A stretch of 64,000 nucleotides of DNA from Candidatus Methanohalarchaeum thermophilum (GCA_001914405.1 MSDW01000001.1:682001-746000); one strand, 5' to 3'. Shown: positions 18,606 through 28,827, counted from the first letter of the stretch. The notes: a model not told the origin generated them from the sequence alone. Numbers and translations are program-made.

Positions 18606-18957
18606 TTTAGATTACATAGAAGAAAACTTTCCTAAAATATATGAAGAGATAAAAGAATCAGAGGATCTTGAAATAGATGAAGTTGTTGGGAGAGAAAAAG
18701 AGCAACCTAAAAAACAAGATAACATAGAAAAAGAGAGAGAGAAATCTAAAAAAGAAACTAAGATGCCAACGGTTATAGATCACCTAAAAGGATGTAAAAA
18801 CGATGATGAAGCAATAGAGATAATTAATTTCTTCAAAAAACAAAAGGAGATACCAAATACTTACGCCGAGAACTTAATTGAAAAAATAGATAAAGAAGGA
18901 GTCCGCACTTTTGGAGAAAAAAGGGAAAAAGGTAAATTAGAAAAAGAGGGTCTCTAA
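18589..18957 (+). CDS. Hypothetical charged protein
   Basis: 122 aa from the ATG at 18589, preceded by AGAGGTG; a GTG at 18580 is too close to the ribosome site. Residues 25-60 are lysine- and glutamate-rich and probably unstructured or coiled. The C-terminal half (VIDHLKGCKNDDEAIEIINFF) looks like a small helical domain resembling DUF2095-type archaeal proteins, but I am not sure. It overlaps the bactofilin gene and precedes the YchF-like GTPase. Confidence 0.6.
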   Translation: MKKKIDLDYIEENFPKIYEEIKESEDLEIDEVVGREKEQPKKQDNIEKEREKSKKETKMPTVIDHLKGCKNDDEAIEIINFFKKQKEIPNTYAENLIEKIDKEGVRTFGEKREKGKLEKEGL

Positions 18958-18972
18958 AAAATCCAGGTCTTA

Positions 18973-20184
18973 ATGGAGGCAGGTAAAGTTACGTTAATTG
19001 GACTAGTAGGCAAACCAAATGCAGGTAAATCAACTTTCTTTAAGGCTTCAACTTCTTCAGATGTTGAAATAGCTAATTATCCATTTACAACTATTGGATC
19101 TAATAGAGGAGTAGCATTCATAAGAGATGAATGCCCTCACAAGGAACTTGACGTAAAATGCGATCCAAATAATTCTCGTTGCATAAATGGAACTAGATTC
19201 GTTCCGGTACAACTAATTGATGTAGCAGGATTGGTTCCAGGAGCATATAAAGGAAAGGGACTTGGAAACGAGTTTTTAGACCAACTAAGACAAGCAGATG
19301 CCCTAATACATGTGGTAGATGCATCTGGATCAACAGACCTAAAAGGAAACCCAGTCGAATCTGATGAACACGATCCAACAGAGGATATAGGTTTTCTAGA
19401 AAACGAAATAAAAATGTGGCTATACGGTATACTAAATGAAAAATGGGGCTCAATAGTTAAAAAGGTAGAAAATGAAAATAATAAACTTTTGGATGAGATA
19501 AGTAATAAATACACTGGAATTGGAATTAAAAAAAGATCTATAAAACTAAGTCTAAATAAAACACAACTAGATCAGGAAAAACCAAGTAAATGGAATAAAT
19601 CCGATATCGTAGAAGTGGCTGAAGAAATAAGAAAACAGAGTAAACCTATTTTGATTTCAGCTAACAAGGTAGATATATCCTCAGAAGAAAACATAAAAAA
19701 AATAACTAAAAAACATCAACCCACTGTTCCAACAGGAGCTAAGGCAGAATTAATACTTCAAAAAGCAGAAAAGAAAGGATACATCAACTACGTTCCAGGA
19801 GAATCTAGTTTTGAGATTATAGAACCATCAAAAATCACTGAAGAACAAAAGAAAGGCCTAGATTTTATTAAAGAAAATATATTAGACAAATATGACGGAA
19901 CAGGTGTCCAAAAATCACTAGAAAAAACCGTTAGAGATCTTTTGAATATGATAGTGGTTTACCCAGTGGAGGATGAAAGTGATTATACAAATAAACAGGG
20001 AGAAACATTACCTGATGCCTATTTATTAAAAAAAGGATCTACCCCAAAAGATCTAGCTAGAAAAATTCATTCCGAGATAGCAGACAAGTACCTATATGCC
20101 AAGGACGCTAAATCAGGAAGAAGAATCTCAGATGACACTGAACTAAAAAATGGGGATGTAATCAAAATAGTTTCCTCAGCATAA
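18973..20184 (+). CDS. YchF/OLA1-like GTPase with TGS domain
   Basis: 403 aa. An OBG-family P-loop NTPase: G1 [14 protein letters not shown]2/G3 [12 protein letters not shown] and DVAGLVPGA, and SANKVD as G4. A helical insert follows, then the C-terminal TGS domain (about 325-403, [15 protein letters not shown]...GDVIKIVSS). The [14 protein letters not shown] insert is typical of the archaeal/eukaryotic Ygr210-like branch. These proteins associate with ribosomes and stress responses; the precise role is unknown. Confidence 0.92.
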   Translation: MEAGKVTLIGLVGKPNAGKSTFFKASTSSDVEIANYPFTTIGSNRGVAFIRDECPHKELDVKCDPNNSRCINGTRFVPVQLIDVAGLVPGAYKGKGLGNEFLDQLRQADALIHVVDASGSTDLKGNPVESDEHDPTEDIGFLENEIKMWLYGILNEKWGSIVKKVENENNKLLDEISNKYTGIGIKKRSIKLSLNKTQLDQEKPSKWNKSDIVEVAEEIRKQSKPILISANKVDISSEENIKKITKKHQPTVPTGAKAELILQKAEKKGYINYVPGESSFEIIEPSKITEEQKKGLDFIKENILDKYDGTGVQKSLEKTVRDLLNMIVVYPVEDESDYTNKQGETLPDAYLLKKGSTPKDLARKIHSEIADKYLYAKDAKSGRRISDDTELKNGDVIKIVSSA

Positions 20185-20496
20185 AAACATATCAAAATAG
20201 TTCTTCAATCAGAGATCAACTCAAAATTATATTAGTATTAGAAACTCTTATCCTGCACCTATAATGTATTATCTGGAATAAAACGGATTAAAGTTTCTTT
20301 TATCTAACATTAAATAAGTAACCTCTCTAAAAGAAACTGAAAACAGCATTAGCTATTATCTTATATTTTTTTTAAAAACTAGATCCTAATATATTTAAGT
20401 TTGGCGATAGGTGTATTGGGGTAATTTAGTTTAACTAAAGAAAATAATTAAATAACTCAAGAAATAATAAAAACCCAGGTTTTAGAGGAGATTAAG
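20185..20496. other. 312-bp intergenic region with L15e promoter
   Basis: AT-rich, with no frame of note. The only regulatory signal I can support is the box A near its 3' end, about 97 bases before the L15e ATG, implying a leader of roughly 70-80 nucleotides; the region just before the gene carries an AGAGGAG ribosome site. Confidence 0.5.
20388..20399 (+). promoter_or_regulatory. rpl15e: Box A (TATA) for L15e operon
   Basis: TAATATATTTAA followed by GTTTGG is a good archaeal TATA-like element. Transcription would start around 20424, leaving a leader of about 70 nucleotides. Confidence 0.5.
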
Positions 20497-21084
20497 ATGA
20501 AATCAATGTATTCGTTTATTCGGGATGCATGGAAGCAACCGAAGGAAGGTTACATGAAGGAGTTAACATGGAAGAGATTAGAAGAATGGAGAGATGAAAG
20601 AGTAGTTAAAAAGATAGAAAGACCTACTAGGCTTGATAAAGCGAGAAACCTTGGATATAAAGCTAAACAGGGTTTTACAGTAGCTAGAGCTAGAATAAGA
20701 AGAGGTGGAAGAAGAAAGCCTAGGTTCAAGAAAGGCAGAAAACCAAGTAAAATGGGAGTAAACAGGATAACTCCTGGTAAAAGCCTACAAAGGATAGCAG
20801 AGGAACGAACAAGTAGGAGATTCCCAAATCTCAGGACACTAGATTCCTACTGGGTCGGAGAAGACGGTAGAAACAAATGGTTCGAAATAATCCTTGTGGA
20901 TCCTCATCACGGTTCTATTAAGAATGACCCAGACATAAACTGGATATGTAAGGATAAACATAAAAAAAGAGCTTTCAGAGGACTAACTCCATCCGGAAAA
21001 GAAGGCAGAGGCCTTGATAACAGAGGTAAGGGAGCGGAAAAAGTAAGACCAAGCCTAGGAAGCAACGAGGGCAGAGGTAAGTGA
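20497..21084 (+). CDS. rpl15e: Large ribosomal subunit protein L15e (eL15)
   Basis: 195 aa, the usual length. The start [15 protein letters not shown] and the basic core [39 protein letters not shown] and [16 protein letters not shown] are diagnostic. The C-terminus is glycine/arginine rich. It overlaps the next gene by 4 bases (GTGA), an arrangement typical of archaeal L15e with its RNA-binding partner. Confidence 0.97.
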   Translation: MKSMYSFIRDAWKQPKEGYMKELTWKRLEEWRDERVVKKIERPTRLDKARNLGYKAKQGFTVARARIRRGGRRKPRFKKGRKPSKMGVNRITPGKSLQRIAEERTSRRFPNLRTLDSYWVGEDGRNKWFEIILVDPHHGSIKNDPDINWICKDKHKKRAFRGLTPSGKEGRGLDNRGKGAEKVRPSLGSNEGRGK

Positions 21085-21515
21085 GCCGTGCACCAATACA
21101 TTATATTGACTTAAGAACTTTCTGTTACTCGACAGAGAGCTTTGAAAAAGTCAAGGCTGCATTTAATCAGGTAATTCCACAAGATCAGGAGATTAATATT
21201 GAAGAGATTGAAGGAAATTTTGGAAACGAGATCAAGATACTTAAACTGAGGGTAAAGAAAAGTAGGAAGATCAGAGACCTTACCAATGAGATTAAATCTA
21301 GAATAAATGAAGATGAACTAAAGAGGCTTAAAAGCGAATTACCGGTTCGCCTTGATGACAACTGCAGCCTATTCATCCGATTCAATAAGCAACGCGCATA
21401 TAAAGAGGATCTAGAGTTAACTGATTCGGGAAATGCAATCGTACTCAGATTTAAGATAGCCGCATATCCAGCTAAAAGAGAAAAAGCACTTGAGATAGCC
21501 AAAGAGATCTTCTAG
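21081..21515 (+). CDS. COG1325 RNA-binding protein, predicted exosome subunit
   Basis: 144 aa from GTG, overlapping the L15e stop. It matches the archaeal COG1325 family (start [15 protein letters not shown]; centre [19 protein letters not shown]; end [21 protein letters not shown]), predicted to bind RNA and long noted next to exosome or L15e genes. Function is inferred. The stop is TAG, then TAA 13 codons downstream. Confidence 0.85.
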   Translation: MSRAPIHYIDLRTFCYSTESFEKVKAAFNQVIPQDQEINIEEIEGNFGNEIKILKLRVKKSRKIRDLTNEIKSRINEDELKRLKSELPVRLDDNCSLFIRFNKQRAYKEDLELTDSGNAIVLRFKIAAYPAKREKALEIAKEIF

Positions 21516-21604
21516 GGTCTAAGATACACAAAAGTAATTTTTCAGAGACAATAAGATTCGAAGTGTAGGTAAAAATAAGTTAAGGAAAAATTTAGTGAAT
21601 AATA

Positions 21605-22279
21605 ATGTCTTTGGTCATAAATATAGGAGGATCAATTTTAGCCCCAGATCTTGATGAAAAAAGATTCAGGGAATTTGCTGACACTCTAATTGAAATATCA
21701 AAAAAAGAACAGGTGTTCGTAGTTACAGGAGGCGGAAGCGCAGCAAGGGATTACATAAAAGTAGCCAGGGATCTAGGAGCTAACGAGGCAGTTTGTGATA
21801 AAATAGGTATAGACGTTACACGGTTGAACGCTAGACTACTTATATCAGCATTAGATAATAAGGCATACTCAGAGCCACCGGAATCGTACAAAGATGCGGA
21901 GAATGCAATGGCATTAAACAAGATAGTCGTTATGGGGGGGATTGTCCCTGGGCAGTCAACCGATGCAGTAACAACTATTTTAGCTGAATACATTCAAGCG
22001 GACTTAATAATCTTTGCTACATCTGTAGATGGAGTATATACATCTGATCCATCTATAAATGAAGAAGCCGAAAAACTAGAAAATATATCTCCAAAGGAAT
22101 TAGTAGACATATCAATGAAAATAGAAAATAAAGCTGGAGCAAATGCTGTAGTTGATCCCTTAGCTTCCAAGATACTAGAAAGATCAAAGATACCTGCGAT
22201 TGTCTTGAACGGAAAGGATCCAGAAAAGATAAAAAAAGCAGCTTTAGAAAACGACCACAATGGGACTTTAATAAAGTAG
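21605..22279 (+). CDS. pyrH: UMP kinase, archaeal type
   Basis: 224 aa. It phosphorylates UMP to UDP in pyrimidine synthesis. Amino acid kinase fold: VINIGGSILAPDLDEK, VVTGGGSAARDYI, ATSVDGVYTSDP and the C-terminal LASKILERSKIPAIVLNG. The length matches the shorter archaeal enzymes. It lies 89 bp after COG1325 and may have its own promoter. The stop TAG is followed by another TAG and TAA within six codons. Confidence 0.95.
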   Translation: MSLVINIGGSILAPDLDEKRFREFADTLIEISKKEQVFVVTGGGSAARDYIKVARDLGANEAVCDKIGIDVTRLNARLLISALDNKAYSEPPESYKDAENAMALNKIVVMGGIVPGQSTDAVTTILAEYIQADLIIFATSVDGVYTSDPSINEEAEKLENISPKELVDISMKIENKAGANAVVDPLASKILERSKIPAIVLNGKDPEKIKKAALENDHNGTLIK

Positions 22280-22293
22280 ACTAAAGCCTAGAG

Positions 22294-22962
22294 TTAATTT
22301 TTGACACTTAAAATATCTTTTTCTATTAAAAATTTTACTTTACTCTCCACTATGGAACAAGGGGTTTCAATTTCTTCAGCTATTTTTGGAATGGTTCTAT
22401 TGCCTAGCTTAATTTGATTTAATATATCTGTAGCCAATCTATCTAGGTTAATGTTGTCTAAGTTACCTGAATCCATATCCGATAGTTGGTTGGCTGTTAA
22501 AAATTCACTACTAGATCTTTTCTTTTCATTAACTTCTTTTTCAATCTCTAGTTTATCAGGATCTTTTTTGATTTCAGCTTCTCTAACCCATCTAATATCT
22601 TTTTTGTTCAACTTGGTTTTATCGATTTTCTCTAAGATATCTCTACCTCTAAAAAGCCTAATATCATCTGGGATAAAGAGAGGATTAACATCAGATGTGG
22701 TTATAACCCATTTTTCTTCTCCCTTTTTCGCGTAATCTCTTATTTGCTCAAAAGCTGGCGTTAAGCTACCTTTATTTTTATGAAATGCCTTAATTTCAAT
22801 AACTACATCCCCATTTTCGTATGTGGCCTCAATATCGGGTCCTCTATTATTCTCTTCTATAGAAATTCTATGTACATTAAAACCTGATTCTCTCAGTAAC
22901 GAAACGACCTTCTTAGTTAATTTCTCCTCCTTATCTTTGACCTTATCATAATAATTAGACAT
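22294..22962 (-). CDS. PD-(D/E)XK-type endonuclease domain with C-terminal winged helix
   Basis: 222 aa. Residues 10-110 resemble a Mrr/PD-(D/E)XK nuclease: GPDIEATYENGDVVIEIKAF supplies the D...ExK triad, preceded by a helix with a conserved Glu. The C-terminal 60 residues (LATDILNQIKLGNRTIPKIA then EEIETPCSIVES) look like a winged helix. No methyltransferase or specificity subunit lies nearby, so it is unlikely to be a classic restriction enzyme; a repair or housekeeping nuclease is possible. It is convergent with pyrH, 14 bp apart. Confidence 0.6.
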   Translation of the reverse strand: MSNYYDKVKDKEEKLTKKVVSLLRESGFNVHRISIEENNRGPDIEATYENGDVVIEIKAFHKNKGSLTPAFEQIRDYAKKGEEKWVITTSDVNPLFIPDDIRLFRGRDILEKIDKTKLNKKDIRWVREAEIKKDPDKLEIEKEVNEKKRSSSEFLTANQLSDMDSGNLDNINLDRLATDILNQIKLGNRTIPKIAEEIETPCSIVESKVKFLIEKDILSVKN

Positions 22963-23181
22963 ACTGAAAGAATCTCTCCTTCCTCACTAAAAAAATTACC
23001 TAGCCTAATAGGGTAAACTGAGATCACTAACCTTATTATCTTAATAGTTGGGTAAGATCCCGTTCTTTAAGCCAAGATGTGATCAGTTTTGATAGGAGTT
23101 TTAGAAATTTGAGAAAGAAAAGACTTGTGTCCTCTTAGGAGCACCTAGTGAATACCGAAATCAGGTGATTTAACCTATTTG

Positions 23182-23705
23182 ATAAGAAGTCCTCTTTTTC
23201 ACGAGCGAAAAGCGAGTAAAGAGGGAGTAGATCGCTTGGTACTTTGTTCGTCTAATAATGAACAGGACTTGGATAGGTTCGATATGGAGTCGTTATTTGA
23301 GTCAGGAGGGTCCTTGGCATTGCTTAGAATTTTTAAACTTGATGTAAACCTAGCGGAGATAAAACAATGATCGGAGATATCAATTTCTTTTGATGTTTGA
23401 TAGTATTTAGAACCTTAAACGCCTTTGTAATGAATTTATTAGATTTCAAGCCGATGGTAGGATATCTAGTATTAGAGAGAAGCATTAGTGTGTTTTTTAG
23501 GATGTGAGTTGTGTTTTGGATATTTTTAAGATGAGATTGAGATAGATGAGGGGGGTTGAAGTGTTTGGTTTGTAGTAGGTGGTGCAGAGGGCTGTGTGGA
23601 CATGTTAAGAGAAAATAGTGAATGAACCCCTTCTGGGTATAGGGGTGTTTTAAGTGAGAGCTTAATTCAGGGTTCTATTGATGGATTTGGCTCTTTTGAG
23701 GTAAA
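23182..23705 (+). mobile_element. Decayed IS605-type remnant, copy C
   Basis: The left side has AAGAAGT and a hairpin with arms CCTCTTT and AAAGAGG (23191-23223). The right side (23570-23670) aligns by eye with 340-430 at the window start: GTAGTGGTGGTGTGGACA-like text, then AAGTGAGAGC.TAATTCA. No tnpB frame survives; a 63-codon frame inside is not credible as a protein. Together they read as an old TnpB element with most of its gene deleted. It fills most of the 750-bp gap 22963-23712. Confidence 0.5.
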
Positions 23706-23712
23706 TGTAGTC

Positions 23713-24735
23713 TTACTTTTTCCTTAGGCTTTCATAAGTTTCTTCGATTTCATCTAATAACCTATTTTTACCTACTTTTTCTTCGGCGTAATTTAAGAGA
23801 CCGCCTGCTCCAACTCCTTCTTTTACTAATCCATCTTCGTAGACTCTTAGCCCGTCAAAATCGGTATCTTTAAATGAAATAGAGCTATTAATTAGGTTGA
23901 TTCCAATCTCAGAAGTTAACTCTCTGAGGTTACTGGAGTTATCATCTAGGATCCATTTGGTTGTACTTATACAAACGCTGTCTAATGCGTCTTTTTCTTT
24001 GAGTAAAGCGGCAACTGCACCCATTTGGGTTCCTCCGGCTAAAACGACGTCACCCTTGAAACCAATAGTCAATCCGGTTAATGCAGCTAAAACGGGGTCT
24101 CCCATCATTTTTATTGCTTTTGTTGCCTCGTTTTTGAGTTCTCCTTCTTCTATATCAGAGTTCTTAAGGCCCTTTTGGACGACTTTTTCTTTTAGATCAA
24201 TTGGGTTTTGGGGTAAAGAACTACTGACCTTTGTATCATATCCTAAGGCCTTTAAAACTCCATATGCTGTTGTAGTTCCTCCTGCAATAGACTCACCTAG
24301 CATCAGGAAACCGTCGTCGGTAGAAAGTTCTCTCCCTATTAATTGTGCGTTTTTTAGTATTTCTTCAGTTTTTTCAACTGCAATAGGTTTTCTTATATCC
24401 TTTCCGGGGCTTCCTCCTAGATCTATTGTTGGTGCTTTGGCTTTGACATTAGATCCAGCGTCTAGAGCCAGAAATTGGGTTTCAATTAAATTCAGACTGG
24501 CTTTACTCAAGACTGCAGGTGTAGGTATTCCATCCGGAGTGATTGGAACGCCTTCAATGGATCTGCATTTATCGTAGTATAGGAACTCGGCATCCGCTGG
24601 AGGGGTTAGATCGGTTAGTTCTGGTTCTTCACCTGCAGCGGTTATTCCTTCAATTTTTCCAGTTTCAGTATTTCCAATTGTTAAGAGAAAAATAGGTTTT
24701 TTTCCTGATAGATCGTTAAAATCATGTTTACTCAT
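23713..24735 (-). CDS. cobT: Nicotinate-nucleotide:dimethylbenzimidazole phosphoribosyltransferase-like, archaeal CobT
   Basis: 340 aa from the ATG at 24735, which has GAAGAGG 8 bases upstream; an ATG at 24798 would add a foreign 21-residue N-terminus. The archaeal CobT family (TIGR00303) is recognised by FLLTIGNTETGKIEGITAAG, PTIDLGGSPGKDIR, GESIAGGTTTAYGVLKALG and VLAGGTQMGAVAALLK. It activates the lower-ligand base for cobamide assembly, which fits a methanogen that depends on corrinoids. The true base substrate in archaea is not settled. No other cobamide genes adjoin it. Confidence 0.88.
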   Translation of the reverse strand: MSKHDFNDLSGKKPIFLLTIGNTETGKIEGITAAGEEPELTDLTPPADAEFLYYDKCRSIEGVPITPDGIPTPAVLSKASLNLIETQFLALDAGSNVKAKAPTIDLGGSPGKDIRKPIAVEKTEEILKNAQLIGRELSTDDGFLMLGESIAGGTTTAYGVLKALGYDTKVSSSLPQNPIDLKEKVVQKGLKNSDIEEGELKNEATKAIKMMGDPVLAALTGLTIGFKGDVVLAGGTQMGAVAALLKEKDALDSVCISTTKWILDDNSSNLRELTSEIGINLINSSISFKDTDFDGLRVYEDGLVKEGVGAGGLLNYAEEKVGKNRLLDEIEETYESLRKK

Positions 24736-24916
24736 TTTTGAAACCTCTTCTTTTTTATAACCTATATTTATACTTAAAGACGATCCAATGTAAATCATAC
24801 GTTATATGTCTATGCCTTAATTAATTGGATCTACCAATAAAATATAATATCGATCCTACAATTTTAGTAAAAAAAGGAATTACCTGATCCCAAACCAAAT
24901 AGGAGTCTGGGGGTTA

Positions 24917-26809
24917 TTGGAAACGAAATCAGATCCATTGAAATCAATGAAATTAGCTTTAAAATGGCTAAATCCGGAGAACGAGGAAATAAAATTTAAT
25001 TTAATAGCAGTTATAGTTGGAGCAGTAGCTGGACTAGGTGCTGTTCTATTTAGGGTAGTTATATGGATTTTTCAAGAATATCTCTACGGAACAAATTTAG
25101 ATCCTGGAAATATAGACTTTAAACCATTTTCAGTAACTAATCTCTTTGATCTTTTATTTTTCTCAGGTGATCTCAGATTTATCATAATACCAGCATTAGG
25201 AGGACTAGCTGCAGGGGTTTTGATACACTATGGATCCGAAGAAATTGAAAGGTCTGGTATTCCTCGAGTATTAGAATCTATACTACTAAAGAACGGTGAC
25301 ATGAAACCAAAAACAGGTTTCTATAAATTAATTGCCTCCAGTATTTCAATAGCAAGTGGTCATTCAGTAGGCCGTGAGGGCCCTATAGTTCAAATAGGAA
25401 GCGTTACTGGTTCTTATTTTGGTAAATTCATGAAACCAGAATACAAGAGGACATTTGTGGCAGCTGGGGCAGCAGGAGGTATAGCTGGGACTTTTAATGC
25501 ACCTATAGCTGGAATAATTTTTGCAATTGAGGTTTTACTTGAAGAATATTACTTGAAGAACATAATAGGTATAGTGCTGGGTGCGGCAACCTCAACTGTT
25601 ATTGCTAGATCTATACTCCAGCTTTCTCCTGCGATAGGTATAAGATCTTTTCTAGTCCCAGTGAACTACGAATTGGTTAATCCATATCTAGAACTACCGC
25701 TCTATGTAGTACTTGGGGTTCTGGTAACCATTATGGGCGTAATATTAATAAAAACTCTTTATGGAATCAGAAAACTCTTTGATAGGTTAAATACTCCTAA
25801 GCTAATTAAACCAGCAATTGGAGGAATATTGTTAGGTATAACAGTTATAGTAATAGGTTCTCTTTCTAGAAACCCTGTTTTAGTTGTATCAGACTGGCTA
25901 TTTGGTGTTGGTTACAGTACTGTAAGGATGGGTATATTAGGAGATTTTTCATTTTTACTACTAGTTTCTCTGGGTTTGCTTAAAATTTTAACAGTTTCTT
26001 TTTCATTGGGAAGTGGAAATTCGGGAGGAATATTTTCACCAGCTCTTTATATAGGAGCTATGACGGGAGCGGCTTTTGGCACTTTTTCAAATCAATTTTT
26101 TACTCAGATCTCTCAACCAGGAGCTTACGCTTTAGTTGGAATGGGAGGATTATACGCTGCAGTGGCAAGCGCTCCTTTAACTGCGACATTAATAATTTTC
26201 GAATTAACAGGTCAATATACCATAATTCTTCCTCTTTTAATAGTGACCGTGTTAGGAAGCGAGGGAGTTCAAAAGATATTAAGGAAGGGCACTATTTATA
26301 CTCAGGATCTTAGAGATAAAGGTATAACAATACAAGAAAGACGTCATTTTGGAAATATAGAAGATTTAGTAGCTAGAGATGTTATGACTACTGATGTCGA
26401 TAGATTAAGAGATAATTCAGATTTAATTGATGCTCTAGAAGAGTTTGATGGATCAGAACATACAGGACTTCCTCTTGTAGACGAAGAAAATAAAGTAACA
26501 GGCATAATTACTTTACAAGATGTATATAAATATAGAGATCAAGTTTTTGAAGGAATAAGCACTCAGAAAGACTTAGAAAAGATAAAGAAGATAAATGTAA
26601 GAGAAGTAGGAACCTGTAATGTTGTTACTGCAACTCCAGAAGAACACCTTTTATCTATAATCCATAAAATAGAAAGCTACGATATTGGAAGAACGCCGGT
26701 CGTAGATGAAGACAACAAATTAATAGGTATTGTTTCAAGGAGCGATATACTGGATGCATATGATAGGATACCTCCTAGCCTAAAAATAGGTCGAGAAATC
26801 TCTAAATAA
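24917..26809 (+). CDS. ClC-type chloride channel/antiporter with C-terminal CBS pair
   Basis: 630 aa from TTG after GGGGG. Residues ~25-455 form the multi-helix ClC core with SGHSVGREGPIVQIG (the gating Glu is in GREGP), AAGGIAGTFNAPIAG and SLGSGNSGGIFSPALYIG. Residues ~475-625 carry two CBS domains (VARDVMTTDV...; VREVGTCNVVTATPEE...) that usually bind adenine nucleotides and gate the channel. The gating Glu suggests Cl-/H+ exchange. Chloride handling would suit a halophile. It stands alone. Confidence 0.93.
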   Translation: METKSDPLKSMKLALKWLNPENEEIKFNLIAVIVGAVAGLGAVLFRVVIWIFQEYLYGTNLDPGNIDFKPFSVTNLFDLLFFSGDLRFIIIPALGGLAAGVLIHYGSEEIERSGIPRVLESILLKNGDMKPKTGFYKLIASSISIASGHSVGREGPIVQIGSVTGSYFGKFMKPEYKRTFVAAGAAGGIAGTFNAPIAGIIFAIEVLLEEYYLKNIIGIVLGAATSTVIARSILQLSPAIGIRSFLVPVNYELVNPYLELPLYVVLGVLVTIMGVILIKTLYGIRKLFDRLNTPKLIKPAIGGILLGITVIVIGSLSRNPVLVVSDWLFGVGYSTVRMGILGDFSFLLLVSLGLLKILTVSFSLGSGNSGGIFSPALYIGAMTGAAFGTFSNQFFTQISQPGAYALVGMGGLYAAVASAPLTATLIIFELTGQYTIILPLLIVTVLGSEGVQKILRKGTIYTQDLRDKGITIQERRHFGNIEDLVARDVMTTDVDRLRDNSDLIDALEEFDGSEHTGLPLVDEENKVTGIITLQDVYKYRDQVFEGISTQKDLEKIKKINVREVGTCNVVTATPEEHLLSIIHKIESYDIGRTPVVDEDNKLIGIVSRSDILDAYDRIPPSLKIGREISK

Positions 26810-27579
26810 ATATATTGGGTAATCTATCTCATATTAACTTGCTCTAGAAATTTTAACTAATAATCGACAACTCTCTTTTCACATTGAAGGTATTAGGGTA
26901 TGGTTGAGGATTAATCAGGATCTTTATAGGGTTTTTTTTTGGCTTTTAGGGTTCGTGAAATCAGTTTTCAAGTCTATAAACTGAATTAGGAGGACTAAGA
27001 GACTAAGTAATAGACTTTTTCGCAGTGAATATGTGGTAGGGAACTGGATAATGGATTCGGTGGTCGAATCTATAACCAAGGCAAAATAGTGAAATACTTT
27101 GATAGAGAATAAAGTCTAAGTTTTGAGAGCCTAGAACATTGAGTAGAACGTGTACTCCTTAATTAAGACTTTTGATAGAAATAAACTAATTCTAGTTGAT
27201 TTTTTGTGAATAAATAAGATATACTCTCCCAATTCCTGATTTAGGTAAAAGTAGTTCGCTGAAATATGCTTAGAGAAGCCATGGAGAATGTTGTAGCATA
27301 TCAAAATTTTAGTTTCTATTTTACCATTGATGCTATACATTTGAGTTGGAGTCAAGTTAGTTCAACTGATGTTTCTATGAACTCTCAAATGAAATTTTTA
27401 GTTCTTTTTAATTTTTGTTTTTCTGTTTTGGTCATCATTACTTTTTAGGGTTTTTGTATCAAAAAATATAATCTGAGTGACTTGGTTGTTTGTTTTAGTA
27501 GATGGGTTAGATACTTCTTGTTCGAAGAAATTATATTAAAGAAGATAGTTTGTAGTTTTTAGTTCTGGAGGGATTTTCT
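26810..27579. other. 770-bp intergenic region, no gene supported
   Basis: AT-rich. It holds a T-run (26932-26940), a somewhat GC-richer stretch 27000-27110 that may be a worn trace of the insertion elements, and two 60-75 codon frames without protein-like sequence on opposite strands. The aRF1 ribosome site GGAGGG lies at its 3' end (27567-27572). Confidence 0.4.
26932..26940 (+). terminator. Poly-T tract downstream of the ClC gene
   Basis: Nine T residues about 125 bases after the ClC stop. It is the first long U-run in the transcript and so a plausible archaeal terminator. Confidence 0.4.
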
Positions 27580-28809
27580 CTGTCAGATAACAAAAAACGG
27601 AAACTAAAGAGAAAGCTTGAGGAACTCGAAGGATTACGGGGAGAGGGAACTGAGTTAATTACTCTCTATGTTCCTCCCGATCAGAATATGCGAGATGTAA
27701 TGGATCAGCTTAGAGATGAATACGGACAGGCTTCAAATATTAAGAGTAAGAGAACAAGGAAAAATGTGCAGTCGGCTTTAGATGTTTTAATGGGTAAGGT
27801 TAAGCATTTTGATTCTCCTCCTGAGAATGGAATGATAGCTATGGCGGGCATGGTTTCAACGAGAGGCGATAAATCGGATATGAAATCTCTTATAATAGAA
27901 CCTCCAGAAAAAATAAACTCGTATAGGTATCATTGTGATTCTAATTTCTTAATTGAGCCGTTAAAAGACTTGGTAGAAGAAAAAAAGAAGTTTGGTTTAA
28001 TAGTTTTAGATCGAAGAGAAGCGACAGTTGGAATTTTGAAGGGAAATAACATTGATCCTAAGAGACACCTAACTTCAGGGGTACCTGGGAAGACAAAGGC
28101 AGGAGGACAATCTCAAGCTAGGTTTGAGAGATTAAGAGATCAAGCAGCTCATGAGTTTTATAAAAGAATTGCAGAGGCAGCTAATTCTGTTTTTACTGCA
28201 GAAGACGAGCTTGTAGGTGTTTTAATAGGAGGGCCTTCTCCTACCAAGGAAGAATTTTTGAGTAAGGATCTTCTTCATCATGAACTTGAGATTATAGACA
28301 AGTTTGATGTATCTTATACCGACGAGTATGGGTTAAGAGAATTAGTAAACACAGCATCGACGACTCTTGAAGAATTAAGGTCTATGGAGGAGAGAAATAC
28401 TTCCAAGGAATTTTTGAACAAATTAGTACAGGAGGAGGGCTTAGTTTCTTATGGTGAGGAACAAGTAAGAAAAGCACTAAATATTGGTGCAGTAGATAAA
28501 TTATTATTATCAGAGAAGTTAAGGAAATTAAGAGTATCTATAGAGTGTAAGGAATGTGATTATAGTAAAGAGATTACGGTAGAAGAAACAGAATTTGCGG
28601 AAGTAGAGGAAGAGTATAATCAATGCCCAAAATGTGAAGGAGGTACTGAGATTGAGGCTCAAGATCTTGTGGATGACCTTTCGGAAAAGGCTGAACAAAT
28701 GGGGACTGAAGTAATTTTAGTTGGAACTGATTTCGAAGAAGGCGAACAGATTTACGATGCCTTTGGTGGTATAGCGGCGATACTTAGGTTTGAAGTAGGT
28801 AAATTGTAA
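27580..28809 (+). CDS. prf1: Peptide chain release factor aRF1, apparent CTG start
   Basis: 409 codons if started at CTG 27580. The family N-terminus (SDNKKRKLKRKLEELEGL, RGEGTELITLYVPPD) is fully encoded upstream of the first ATG (27688), yet no ATG, GTG or TTG occurs in frame between the stop at 27553 and 27688. The CTG has GGAGGG seven bases before it. Domains: N domain with NIKS at 51-60 (YGQASNIKSKRTRKNVQSAL), M domain with GGQSQ (the GGQ motif that triggers peptide release), and a C domain with a zinc-type CxxC pair (CKECDYS, CPKCEGG). All three stop codons would be read by aRF1. Confidence 0.95.
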   Translation: MSDNKKRKLKRKLEELEGLRGEGTELITLYVPPDQNMRDVMDQLRDEYGQASNIKSKRTRKNVQSALDVLMGKVKHFDSPPENGMIAMAGMVSTRGDKSDMKSLIIEPPEKINSYRYHCDSNFLIEPLKDLVEEKKKFGLIVLDRREATVGILKGNNIDPKRHLTSGVPGKTKAGGQSQARFERLRDQAAHEFYKRIAEAANSVFTAEDELVGVLIGGPSPTKEEFLSKDLLHHELEIIDKFDVSYTDEYGLRELVNTASTTLEELRSMEERNTSKEFLNKLVQEEGLVSYGEEQVRKALNIGAVDKLLLSEKLRKLRVSIECKECDYSKEITVEETEFAEVEEEYNQCPKCEGGTEIEAQDLVDDLSEKAEQMGTEVILVGTDFEEGEQIYDAFGGIAAILRFEVGKL

Positions 28810-28827
28810 AAAATCCAAAAACTAAAT

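Noticed and set aside
22294-22962. Restriction-modification system
   Set aside because: A nuclease-like gene is present but no methyltransferase or specificity gene lies nearby.
23179-23370. 63-codon frame near 23.2 kb
   Set aside because: It overlaps the left-end hairpin of a decayed element and has no family resemblance.
27266-27448. 60-codon frame upstream of aRF1
   Set aside because: Hydrophobic and aromatic in an AT-rich region, with no ribosome site or neighbour.
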